This document shows positions 1 to 6,813 of a DNA stretch of 6,994 nt, in pieces. Below the pieces are notes generated by a model. It did not search any database, was not told the DNA's origin, and worked only from the letters and a program-made list of their open reading frames with translations. The number at the start of each line of letters is the position of its first letter. Position 1 is the stretch's first letter. The stretch lies in the NCBI GenBank assembly GCA_027443745.1, contig DAIAZB010000041.1, positions 1 through 6,994 of the forward strand. The letters are read 5' to 3'. The position numbers were made by a program, and so were the translations under genes. The DNA comes from Thiomonas sp. (lineage in GTDB: Bacteria > Pseudomonadota > Gammaproteobacteria > Burkholderiales > Burkholderiaceae).

Positions 1-327
1 CTGTCCAAGACGCTGGTGGCGATCACTTTCATCGTCGGCCTGCTGCCGGTGATCGGCAACCTGCTTTCCAACACCGCGATCACCGTGGCGGCGCTGTCGG
101 TCTCGCTGGGCGTGGGCATCGCCGCGCTGGCCTTCCTCATCTTGATCCACAAGCTCGAATACTTCCTCAATGCGCGCATCGTCGGCATCCAGATCCATGC
201 GCGTGCATGGGAGCTGCTGATGGCGATGTTGCTGCTGGAAGCGGCGTTCGGCCTACCGGGGGTGATCGCGGCGCCGATCTACTACGCCTATCTCAAGGGT
301 GAGCTCGAGGCGCGCAAGCTGATCTGA
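1..327 (+). CDS. AI-2E/PerM-family membrane transporter, C-terminal part
   Basis: This is the end of an inner-membrane protein, open at the left window edge: the frame reads from base 1 to the TGA at 325-327 and gives 108 residues. They are strongly hydrophobic, with likely membrane segments near visible residues 7-22, 26-49 and 68-95. The motif L-P-V-I-G-N-L-L-S-N (15-24) and the closing stretch G-L-P-G-V-I-A-A-P-I-Y-Y-A-Y (84-97) are typical of the end of the AI-2E transporter family (PF01594; YdiK/PerM/TqsA-like). Members are usually around 350 residues, so about two thirds is missing. Some members export autoinducer-2, others are Na+/H+ antiporters or have no known substrate; the fragment cannot decide. 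The internal GTG at 16 is not a start, because the frame is open upstream and the protein would lack most of its fold. No link to the downstream receptor is evident, and no clear terminator follows. Confidence 0.85.
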   Translation: MSKTLVAITFIVGLLPVIGNLLSNTAITVAALSVSLGVGIAALAFLILIHKLEYFLNARIVGIQIHARAWELLMAMLLLEAAFGLPGVIAAPIYYAYLKGELEARKLI

Positions 328-410
328 CGGCATGCAATATCTTGCGGCCAAGCATGAAATTGATGACAAAAGTGACTATCTGGCGTTGCGAAAACGTTAA
401 GCCTCGTGAT

Positions 411-433
411 AAAGGTTGACGCGCACCACCTTT
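411..433. repeat. Inverted repeat upstream of the receptor gene
   Basis: AAAGGT at 411-416 and ACCTTT at 428-433 are perfect 6-bp inverted repeats separated by 11 bp. The repeat begins inside the weak -10 candidate, so it could be a repressor site near the transcription start or a hairpin at the start of the mRNA. It does not resemble a Fur box. The symmetry is seen directly; a regulatory role is inference, and a 6-bp repeat can arise by chance. Confidence 0.35.
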
Positions 434-536
434 GAATGAGCGAGTCGGCAAGGGGTCGTCAGCTCAGGCATCGGGCAATCGGTTGCGCATGTGCTTGATA
501 TCCGGCCAAGGGCCGCGTTCCATCGCTTGAATATCC

Positions 537-542
537 AGGGAG
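537..542 (+). promoter_or_regulatory. Ribosome binding site of the receptor gene
   Basis: AGGGAG lies 10 bases before the ATG at 553. It supports this start, as does the signal peptide that begins directly there. Confidence 0.7.
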
Positions 543-552
543 TACCAGAAGA

Positions 553-3474
553 ATGATCAAGTCAAAACTGGCCGTCGCCGTGGTGGCGGCACTGGCGTTC
601 GGTTCTGCAGCGGTTTCCGCGCACGATGCGCAGGCTGCAACGTCTGCCCAACAAAATGACAACAGTGCCAATCAGCCCGCAAACGCCAAGAACGCCAAGA
701 AGTTGCAAGCGGTCGTGGTGACGGGGTCGCTGATCCCGCAGACGGAGATCGAGACTGCCACACCGGTGATCACGATCACCGCCGACCAGATGAAGGCGCG
801 CGGCTTTGCCACGGTGGCGCAGGCGTTACAGCAGGCCTCGTTCGCCACCGGCAGCGTGCAGGGCATGCAGGACACCAATTCCTTCACTACGGGCGCCGAA
901 ACGTTGAGCATGTTCGGTCTGCCGGTGGGCTTTGTGAAATACCTGGTGGACGGGCGCCCGATGGGCAGCTTTCCTGGCCTTTATAACGGCAGCGACACGT
1001 TCAACAGCATCAGCGGTATCCCGATGGATCTGGTCGATCACATCGATATCCTTCCGGGCGGCCAGTCCTCGCTCTACGGTTCGGACGCTATCGCTGGCGT
1101 GATCAACATCGTGCTGAAGAAGCACGTGGACGCGCCGACCCTGGACGTGCGCTATGGCTGGACCGCTGATGGCGGTGGTTCCAGTCGCCGCGTCAGCTTC
1201 GCTGACAGCTTCACGGTGGGCAAGTGGACTTCGCTGGTCGGCGCCCAGTTCGAGAACGATTCTCCGATGTGGCGCCGCGACCGCAGCATCACGAGTACCT
1301 ACAACACACACGGTACCAGTCCGGAAACGGCCTCGCGTGATTACCTTGTGCTGACCGCTTACTCAAACGACGGCACCAAGCCGGGCTACCAGTTCCTGGA
1401 TCCGAACAATTGCGCCAACCTGTCCGGCCAGTGGGGCGGCACGGAGATGAAGCAGCACCGCACGCCGCAAGGCGACTACTGCGGCTCCTTCTACACGCCA
1501 GGTGCGGGCACGTTGCAGCTTGCCAACAAGCAGGCGAATGTCTACACGCACAACACGTTTGACATCAATGACGATGTGCAGTTGTACGGTGATCTGCTCT
1601 ACAACTATTCGGAAAAGAAGTTCACCAATGGCGCCAGCACCACTTGGTGGGGCACCAGCGTCGCTGCATCGCAGGGCGCCACCTATTTCTGGGACCCCAC
1701 CGTGCACGGCGGCAGCCTGATGCTGTTGCAACACGGCTTCTCTCCCGAGGAAGTGGGTGGCTACAAGAACATCATGAGCAAGGAGTATGAGAACTCCTAC
1801 ATGCTCTCACTGGGTGCGCGCGGCACCTTCGGCCAGTCCAACTGGGACTATGACCTGGGTTTCACCCACTCGGACGACAAGCTGATCGATCGAGCGTTCC
1901 AGCGGCTAGCCGGCCCGATGGAAGCGTATTTTTCCAAGAACCTGCTGGGTCCGCAGTTGGGCACGTATTCCGGTTATCCAGTATTCGAGCCGAACTATTC
2001 GGCCTTGTACAACCCGGTGTCGACGGCGGACTTCAAGAGCTTCACCGGTTATTCCACCAGCTACGCAAAGACCTGGGACAACATGGTGCGCGGTCAGCTG
2101 ACCAACTCTTCGTTGTTCAGCTTGCCTGGCGGTGACGCGGGTGTGGCCGTGGTGCTGGAAGGCGGCAACCAAGGATGGGATTCGACGCCGGATCCCAGGT
2201 TGATGCAAACCACCACGATCAATTATGGCAACGGCTTTACCTACAACACGCCATACTACTGGGGTACCAGTGCTACGCCGGGCGCTGGCCACCGTTCGCG
2301 TTATGCGGCAACCACTGAGTTCAAACTCCCCTTGCTGCAGCAACTTACCCTGGACGCGTCGGGTCGCTACGACAGCTACAAAGTGAGCGGCAAGGATGTC
2401 AGCCATGGCACCTATATGCTTGGCTTGGAGTACCGCCCATTCGACACGTTGTTGTTGCGCGGTCGCTATGGCACAGCTTTCAAGGTGCCCACGCTGTCCG
2501 ACGAGTTCCAGCGCCCCAGTAATTACTACAACAGTGTCACTGACTATCTGAACTGCGGTCGCCTTGGTTTCAGCGGGGCAAACATCACCAAGTGCCCGAG
2601 TCTTTATGAAAATGTCTCGTACCAGGGCACAACGATGGGCAACCCCGCGCTGAAGCCGATTACCGCCAAGGTATGGACCTACGGCGTGGTATGGGCACCT
2701 GTCGAACGCATGTCGATCAGTGTGGACTACCTGCACTGGGATATCAGCAACGAAGTCAACCAGATGAGCGCTGATGGCTTGTCCAACGACGAGTACCTGT
2801 GCGACATCGGTACGATCGATCCGAACTCGCAGACCTGCAAGATCGCATTCAGCCAGATTCAGCGTGGCCCGGGCAGGACCCTCAACGGTGTAGCCCTGCT
2901 GGGCAACATCAGTGGCATCATCACGCCGAAGGTCAACGTCAGCCGCGAGCAGGTCAACGCGATCAACGCACACTTCCAATACGGCATGGAAATCGGTGCG
3001 TTCGGTAAGCTGGTCTGGGATGCTTCGTACTCGGATCTGCTGAAGCACACCTACCAGGACTACCCGCAGGATCAGCCGATTGACCTGCTCCGCCATCCCG
3101 GCTGGAGCACCGACTTCAAGAGCAAGTTCAATGCATCGATGACCTGGATGAAGGACAAGTGGACTACGACGCTGTACGTCAATCGCTTTGGTAGCACGCC
3201 AAACTACCTCGCCAGTCATCTCGACAACTACACATCCCCGGGAACAGGCAAGCTCGCTCCGTGGATCCTCTGGAACGCAAGCGTGACCTATAACCCGATC
3301 AAGAACTTGGGTATCTCGCTGCAGGTTAGCAACTTGTTCAACAAGATGCCGCCGGTGGACAACAGCTATCCGGGTACTACGTGGGGCCCGTACAACGCGG
3401 ACAACTACAACCCGTATGGTCGTTCGTTCTTCCTGGAGGCGAACTACAAGTTCGGCAATGGCTCTGGCGACTGA
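553..3474 (+). CDS. TonB-dependent outer-membrane receptor
   Basis: A complete 973-residue receptor, predicted to import an unknown ligand across the outer membrane using TonB-ExbBD energy. Residues 1-23 or 1-28 form a Sec signal peptide (K3, K5, a hydrophobic core, cleavage after V-S-A or A-Q-A). After a polar Asn/Lys-rich linker, V-V-V-T-G at 54-58 looks like a TonB box. The plug (PF07715-like) runs to about 189 and ends in the hallmark I-D-I-L-P-G-G-Q-S-S-L-Y-G-S-D-A-I-A-G-V (164-183). There is no STN domain, so signalling to an anti-sigma factor is unlikely. The barrel (PF00593-like) fills the rest; N-L-F-N-K-M-P-P near the end is typical. Six cysteines form three close pairs: 287/310, 668/681 and 750/762. 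The usual N-L-R-G-L-type plug motif reads L-S-M-F-G-L (118-123), and six residues follow the last aromatic F967. The ligand cannot be read from sequence; no siderophore, B12 or sugar genes are adjacent. Confidence 0.95.
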   Translation: MIKSKLAVAVVAALAFGSAAVSAHDAQAATSAQQNDNSANQPANAKNAKKLQAVVVTGSLIPQTEIETATPVITITADQMKARGFATVAQALQQASFATGSVQGMQDTNSFTTGAETLSMFGLPVGFVKYLVDGRPMGSFPGLYNGSDTFNSISGIPMDLVDHIDILPGGQSSLYGSDAIAGVINIVLKKHVDAPTLDVRYGWTADGGGSSRRVSFADSFTVGKWTSLVGAQFENDSPMWRRDRSITSTYNTHGTSPETASRDYLVLTAYSNDGTKPGYQFLDPNNCANLSGQWGGTEMKQHRTPQGDYCGSFYTPGAGTLQLANKQANVYTHNTFDINDDVQLYGDLLYNYSEKKFTNGASTTWWGTSVAASQGATYFWDPTVHGGSLMLLQHGFSPEEVGGYKNIMSKEYENSYMLSLGARGTFGQSNWDYDLGFTHSDDKLIDRAFQRLAGPMEAYFSKNLLGPQLGTYSGYPVFEPNYSALYNPVSTADFKSFTGYSTSYAKTWDNMVRGQLTNSSLFSLPGGDAGVAVVLEGGNQGWDSTPDPRLMQTTTINYGNGFTYNTPYYWGTSATPGAGHRSRYAATTEFKLPLLQQLTLDASGRYDSYKVSGKDVSHGTYMLGLEYRPFDTLLLRGRYGTAFKVPTLSDEFQRPSNYYNSVTDYLNCGRLGFSGANITKCPSLYENVSYQGTTMGNPALKPITAKVWTYGVVWAPVERMSISVDYLHWDISNEVNQMSADGLSNDEYLCDIGTIDPNSQTCKIAFSQIQRGPGRTLNGVALLGNISGIITPKVNVSREQVNAINAHFQYGMEIGAFGKLVWDASYSDLLKHTYQDYPQDQPIDLLRHPGWSTDFKSKFNASMTWMKDKWTTTLYVNRFGSTPNYLASHLDNYTSPGTGKLAPWILWNASVTYNPIKNLGISLQVSNLFNKMPPVDNSYPGTTWGPYNADNYNPYGRSFFLEANYKFGNGSGD

Positions 3475-3498
3475 CACGCGCTAATCTGTCCGCCCTTC

Positions 3499-3527
3499 AA
3501 TGGCCCTGCTTCGGCGGGGCCATTTTT
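3499..3527 (+). terminator. Rho-independent terminator of the receptor gene
   Basis: An 11-bp stem (3499-3509 with 3514-3524, one G-U pair) closes a TTCG tetraloop at 3510-3513. It runs directly into five T (3523-3527). It begins 25 bases after the receptor stop. On the other strand no T run follows the stem, so it should stop plus-strand transcription only. Confidence 0.9.
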
Positions 3528-3535
3528 CTGCGAAT

Positions 3536-3570
3536 CCGAATTGAATGATCGAAGCGGTTCGTTCAATCGG
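3536..3570 (-). terminator. Possible hairpin at the 3' end of the sulfotransferase operon
   Basis: A broken inverted repeat spans the stop codon of sulfotransferase A. The arm pairs are CCGA (3536-3539) with TCGG (3567-3570), TTGAA (3541-3545) with TTCAA (3562-3566), and CGAA (3550-3553) with TTCG (3558-3561), around GCGG. One arm has unpaired bases at 3540 and 3546-3549. No T run follows in the minus direction, so it may be an mRNA 3'-end structure or part of a rho-dependent end rather than a classical terminator. Confidence 0.3.
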
Positions 3571-5140
3571 GCAGTCGAATACCGTGCTCACCAAGCAAAG
3601 TACGCAGTCCGGCGAGTTGTGATTCGTACTTGCGCCAGCGCTGCAGCGCGCTGTGGTAGATCGGTTCCCGCACCTGCACCGCGCTGGCGGTATTAACGGG
3701 TGCATTGTTCCGTTCGAAGTGCACGCAAGCCTCGTGCCAGGATAACCCGCAGAAGCTCAGCAACTGACGTGTGCTTGCTTCCTGCGTGTTCACCAGATCC
3801 TCGTATTGCACCTCCAGAATGCGTCCAGGAAGTGTGCATTTCCAATGCGCAATCAGCCGATCGAACAGGGCGTAGTACCGACCAGCATCCTTAATGTCGA
3901 AGGAATAGCCGTAATACGGCGATTGCGTACTGAACAATTGGCGGAAGTTGCTGAGGCAGGTGTCTAGCGGGTCGCGGCGCAGGCAGATGATTTTCGCGTT
4001 TGGGAGGGCGCGGGCGATCCATCCCGCATATAGAAAGTTGTGCGGCAGCTTGTCGATGAAGCGTGGTGTATGGCCGGTGGCAGGGCGGGTGCTGGTTAGG
4101 TAATCCGAGCCGATTGCGTTCCAGTCAAGATATTGCGTGCGATCGATGGTGTCTTGGTCGAGCAAAAGGGGCGTACGGCTGCCTGAGGCGCGCTTCAACA
4201 CCGTGCCGAAGTTCATCAGCTCCCCCGCCGAATGCACGTCCGGATGGCTGGAGATGATGCGCTCCACCAAGGTGGTTCCGCTGCGCGGCATGCCGATCAC
4301 GAAGATGGGTTCGCCGGTGGGGTGGCCGGTCGTAGTGACCTGTGGCGCAGGGAAAGCCGCAGTGATGGCAGCAAACAGCGCCTCGTCCTGTTCGAAGCGA
4401 TAACCGCGTCCGGCGCCAGCCGCCTGCTTGCCGCGCGTGTAATGCATGAATGCGGCGGGATAGTCCTTGCAGTCCTCGTATTCCTTGGCCAGAGCCATGT
4501 GCAGGTAGGTCTGGGCTTCCTGGTCGCTGTCGCGTCCGACGAGCAAAGCCTCCATGCGGGTGATGTGGTTGCTGTCCGGCGTCTGCCGGCGCAATCCTGC
4601 CAGGGTGAGGTGGGCTTTCCACCAGCGCGGCTCGATTTGGACGCAGGCTTCTAGCTCAGTTTCGGCTGCATCGAGCTCTCCCACGGCCACGAGCGCGGTA
4701 GCGAGGTTGAAGCGGTAGGGTGCGTGATCAGGCTTGAGCGTCACCGCACGGCGGAAGGCCTCGGCGGCTCTGCCATGGGCGTGAGTCTGGGTATAGATAA
4801 CACCAAGCGTGTCCAGCGTCCTAGCATCTGTGGGTGCCAGTTCCATTGCGCGATCCGCTGCGATTCGCGCCTCGCGCGTCATTTTCACCAGGGCCAGCGC
4901 CTTGGCAAACTGCACGGCAAAATCCGATCGGCGTGGTTCCAATTCCGTGGCGATGTGCAGGTGGGTAAGCGCCATCGGCATGTTCTGCAGCTCCATCTCG
5001 GCCGCGCCAGCGATATACCGCAACAACGGATGCTGTGGCATTTGCAGCAAGAGCTGATTGGCCAGTTGTCGTGTCCGCGGCCAGTCCAGGCCGTTAAATG
5101 CATGGCTGAGTTCAGCAAGTTTCGCGTCGGTGTTTGTCAT
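3563..5140 (-). CDS. TPR-containing PAPS-dependent sulfotransferase (paralogue A)
   Basis: Predicted cytosolic enzyme that transfers sulfate from PAPS to an unknown acceptor. It has 525 residues and no signal peptide or membrane segment. Four TPRs (about 36-69, 70-103, 104-137, 138-171) each end in proline, exactly 34 residues apart; a fifth TPR-like helix pair lies at 205-240. The sulfotransferase domain (Sulfotransfer_3-like) covers about 276-520. The 5'-phosphosulfate loop is P-R-S-G-T-T-L (285-291), followed by S-S-H-P-D-V and G306-E307, the region that holds the catalytic glutamate in tyrosylprotein sulfotransferases. K364 lies in F-I-D-K-L-P, and the 3'-phosphate site is R389 and S397, eight apart as in that family. 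Start: ATG at 5138-5140, because it aligns with the start of paralogue B (shared A-F-N and D-W) and gives equal length; a TTG eight codons upstream has no ribosome site. It is last in a three-gene row, 53 bp after B. The TPRs suggest a protein substrate or partner (inference). Confidence 0.93.
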   Translation of the reverse strand: MTNTDAKLAELSHAFNGLDWPRTRQLANQLLLQMPQHPLLRYIAGAAEMELQNMPMALTHLHIATELEPRRSDFAVQFAKALALVKMTREARIAADRAMELAPTDARTLDTLGVIYTQTHAHGRAAEAFRRAVTLKPDHAPYRFNLATALVAVGELDAAETELEACVQIEPRWWKAHLTLAGLRRQTPDSNHITRMEALLVGRDSDQEAQTYLHMALAKEYEDCKDYPAAFMHYTRGKQAAGAGRGYRFEQDEALFAAITAAFPAPQVTTTGHPTGEPIFVIGMPRSGTTLVERIISSHPDVHSAGELMNFGTVLKRASGSRTPLLLDQDTIDRTQYLDWNAIGSDYLTSTRPATGHTPRFIDKLPHNFLYAGWIARALPNAKIICLRRDPLDTCLSNFRQLFSTQSPYYGYSFDIKDAGRYYALFDRLIAHWKCTLPGRILEVQYEDLVNTQEASTRQLLSFCGLSWHEACVHFERNNAPVNTASAVQVREPIYHSALQRWRKYESQLAGLRTLLGEHGIRLPD

Positions 5141-5193
5141 CAGTGACGGAATGCCTTGTGTCAAGGTGAATCAGCGATACCAAAAGCAGCGCA
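5141..5193 (-). promoter_or_regulatory. Spacer between sulfotransferases B and A with a small hairpin
   Basis: In this 53-bp gap, CCTTG (5154-5158) and CAAGG (5162-5166) form a perfect 5-bp inverted repeat with a 3-base loop. Read on the minus strand, the only Shine-Dalgarno-like bases (AAGG) fall inside this hairpin, about 13 bases before the ATG of A, which is farther than usual. No promoter or terminator is visible, so read-through from B is likely, possibly with weak or structured translation initiation for A. Confidence 0.35.
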
Positions 5194-6771
5194 TCAGCTG
5201 GCTAGTTCAATGCCGGCTTTCAGCAGCAATGCGCGCAATGGTGCCAACTCGCGCTCATAGGGACGCCAGCGGTTTAGTGAGGAGCGGAACATCGGCTGTC
5301 TTACCTGAAGACTGCTAGCAGTGGCTACTGGTTCGGCATTCCTTTCGAAATGCAGACAGCCCGCGTGCCAGTTCAGTTTGCAATACTCAAGCAGTCGGTG
5401 CGTCTCGGCTTCCTGATGCTCGACCAACGACTCATAGCGTAGTTCGAGGATGCGCCCTGGCAGCACTTTGCGCCAATGCGCCATCAAGCGGTCGAACAGG
5501 ATGTAGTAACGTCCTGTGTCCAGCAGATCAAAACTATAGTGGTAGTAAGGAAGCTTGCCTGCGAATAACTGACGAAAGTTGCCCAGGCATGTATCCAGCG
5601 GATTGCGCCGCAAGCAGATCAGCTTAGCCTTTGGCAGGGCGTGTGCGATGAAGCCTGCGTAAAGGAAATTAAACGGGAACTTGTCGATGAAGTGCCGCCT
5701 TTGACCGGTGCCGGGACGTGTGCTTGCAATGTAGCTGGAACCAATGCGTTGCCAATCGATGTCCGGCAGGCGCGAAGCGGAATCGACATCGAGCCAGAAT
5801 GGTTTGGCAGTGTTCCACGCGCGACGTACCGCCATGCCGAAATTTTGCAGTTCTCCAGCGTTGCTCACGTCCGGATGAGAGGAAAGGATGCGCTCCACCA
5901 GAGTGGTGCCGCTGCGTGGCATGCCGAAGACGAAGATGGGCTCCTCACTGACAAATCCGGAGCTGAAAGACGAAAAACTGGAAAATGTGCGCTCCATTGC
6001 AGAGAAGATCGTGGCGTCCTGCTCAGGTGTATAGGCGATGTCTTCGCGGCCGGTGGCATTGCCTTGCATGTAGTATTCGAATGCCTGCGAATAATCGTTG
6101 AGATCTTCATGCTCTTTGGCCAAGGCGAAAAGTAGGCAGAGCCGCGCTTCGCGATCACGCGGATGCCGTTCCAGCAAGGACCGAAGATGAGGTATCCGCT
6201 GTGTCTCTGGCGTCTGGCGGCGCAGATTCGACTGGGCCAGGTATGCGCGCCAGAACGACGGATCCATGGCGATGCATGCTTCGAGTTCGCGTTCCGCGCG
6301 ATTAATGTCGCCGACGTGCATCAGGGCCGTAGCTGAGTTGTAGCGATGGTTCGCTTGGTTCGGTTCCAATGCGGCGGCTTGTTGGAACGCGCTGGCGGCT
6401 TCCGCATGGGCCAGCGATTCGGCATAGACATTTCCAAGCATGCTTAGCGCCTGTGCATTGTTTGGCCCTAATGCCATGGCGCGATCAGCGGCCTCTCTTG
6501 CTGCACCTAGTAATCGAGCCGCTGCAAGCGAACGTGCATACTGAACGGCGAATCCAACATGATTAGGATTCAATTGGGTAGCTTGACCCAGATGTGTCAC
6601 GGCACGCGGCGAGTCGCGCAGTTCCAAGTAAGCGATGCCCGTGAGGTAGTGAACCTCTGCCTGCTGTCGAGCCATGGGCAGCAGCTGTGTCCCAAGCACG
6701 CGCACGCGTGACCAATCGTGTTGGTTGAATGCATCGACAAGCTGTGCGTAAAGTTGTCGTGGATCGGTCAT
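5194..6771 (-). CDS. TPR-containing sulfotransferase (paralogue B), altered PAPS site
   Basis: A 525-residue paralogue of A that aligns end to end with no gap by eye, so all landmarks share numbering: TPR-closing prolines at 69, 103, 137 and 171, P-R-S-G-T-T-L at 285-291, G306-E307, K364 and R389. Identity is highest in the catalytic blocks (18 of 20 at 281-300, 32 of 40 at 361-400) and lower in the N-terminal TPRs (9 of 20 at 1-20). This pattern suggests shared chemistry with different partner binding. Position 397, expected to be the serine that holds the 3'-phosphate of PAPS, is glycine here (codon GGC at 5581-5583), and D390 is N. Activity may therefore be reduced or the cofactor held differently. 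The linker before the catalytic domain carries a threefold F-S-S repeat (263-271). The ATG at 6769-6771 lies 42 bp after the stop of gene C and lacks a strong ribosome site. Base composition is lower in GC than its neighbours, about 42-52% in sampled lines. Confidence 0.92.
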   Translation of the reverse strand: MTDPRQLYAQLVDAFNQHDWSRVRVLGTQLLPMARQQAEVHYLTGIAYLELRDSPRAVTHLGQATQLNPNHVGFAVQYARSLAAARLLGAAREAADRAMALGPNNAQALSMLGNVYAESLAHAEAASAFQQAAALEPNQANHRYNSATALMHVGDINRAERELEACIAMDPSFWRAYLAQSNLRRQTPETQRIPHLRSLLERHPRDREARLCLLFALAKEHEDLNDYSQAFEYYMQGNATGREDIAYTPEQDATIFSAMERTFSSFSSFSSGFVSEEPIFVFGMPRSGTTLVERILSSHPDVSNAGELQNFGMAVRRAWNTAKPFWLDVDSASRLPDIDWQRIGSSYIASTRPGTGQRRHFIDKFPFNFLYAGFIAHALPKAKLICLRRNPLDTCLGNFRQLFAGKLPYYHYSFDLLDTGRYYILFDRLMAHWRKVLPGRILELRYESLVEHQEAETHRLLEYCKLNWHAGCLHFERNAEPVATASSLQVRQPMFRSSLNRWRPYERELAPLRALLLKAGIELAS

Positions 6772-6813
6772 GGGTTTACCAGTTACGCCGTCGCTGCAGA
6801 TATTGCCCGTCGC
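6772..6813 (-). other. Spacer between sulfotransferases C and B
   Basis: This 42-bp gap holds no visible promoter, terminator or strong Shine-Dalgarno; the best candidate on the minus strand is GGTAA shortly before the ATG of B. An 8-bp direct repeat, CCGTCGCT on the plus strand, occurs at 6788-6795 and 6807-6814, the second copy touching the stop of C. The short gap supports co-transcription of C and B. Confidence 0.4.

Larger units (their letters stand above)
328..552 (+). promoter_or_regulatory. Intergenic leader of the TonB-dependent receptor gene
   Basis: This 225-bp gap shows no convincing ORF and no RNA gene. A weak sigma70-like promoter candidate is TTGCGA (386-391), a 16-bp spacer and GATAAA (408-413), which matches four of six -10 bases. 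The TTGACG at 416-421 is a better -35 but has no -10 at the right distance. Between GGC (382-384) and GCC (401-403) lies a partly symmetric stretch containing the palindrome AACGTT (393-398), which could be an operator for a LacI-type or similar regulator. Short hairpins are possible at 475-486 (GCAA/TTGC, loop TCGG) and 503-515 (CGGCC/GGCCG, loop AAG). None of these is strong enough to fix the transcription start. Confidence 0.35.

Noticed and set aside
826..1311. A 161-codon minus-strand frame inside the receptor gene
   Set aside because: Ala/His/Arg-rich composition typical of an antisense shadow, lying fully within the receptor plug and early barrel.
1906..3477. A 523-codon open frame on the minus strand, opposite the second half of the receptor gene
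   Set aside because: The product is Val/Arg-rich with no recognisable domain, and no ribosome site was evident. It is a shadow of the GC-rich receptor frame, which has a signal peptide, plug and barrel hallmarks and a terminator.
3475..3562. The receptor terminator as a shared bidirectional terminator for the convergent operon
   Set aside because: On the minus strand the stem is followed by a G/A-rich stretch without a T run, so it fits only plus-strand termination.
4125..4622. A 165-codon minus-strand frame within sulfotransferase A
   Set aside because: Same strand but shifted frame, His/Arg/Pro-rich product without a motif; the in-frame protein carries the PAPS-binding motifs and aligns without gaps to paralogue B.
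5141..5164. TTG at 5162-5164 as the start of sulfotransferase A
   Set aside because: It adds eight residues absent from paralogue B and has no ribosome site before it; the ATG at 5138-5140 gives the same start alignment and length as B.
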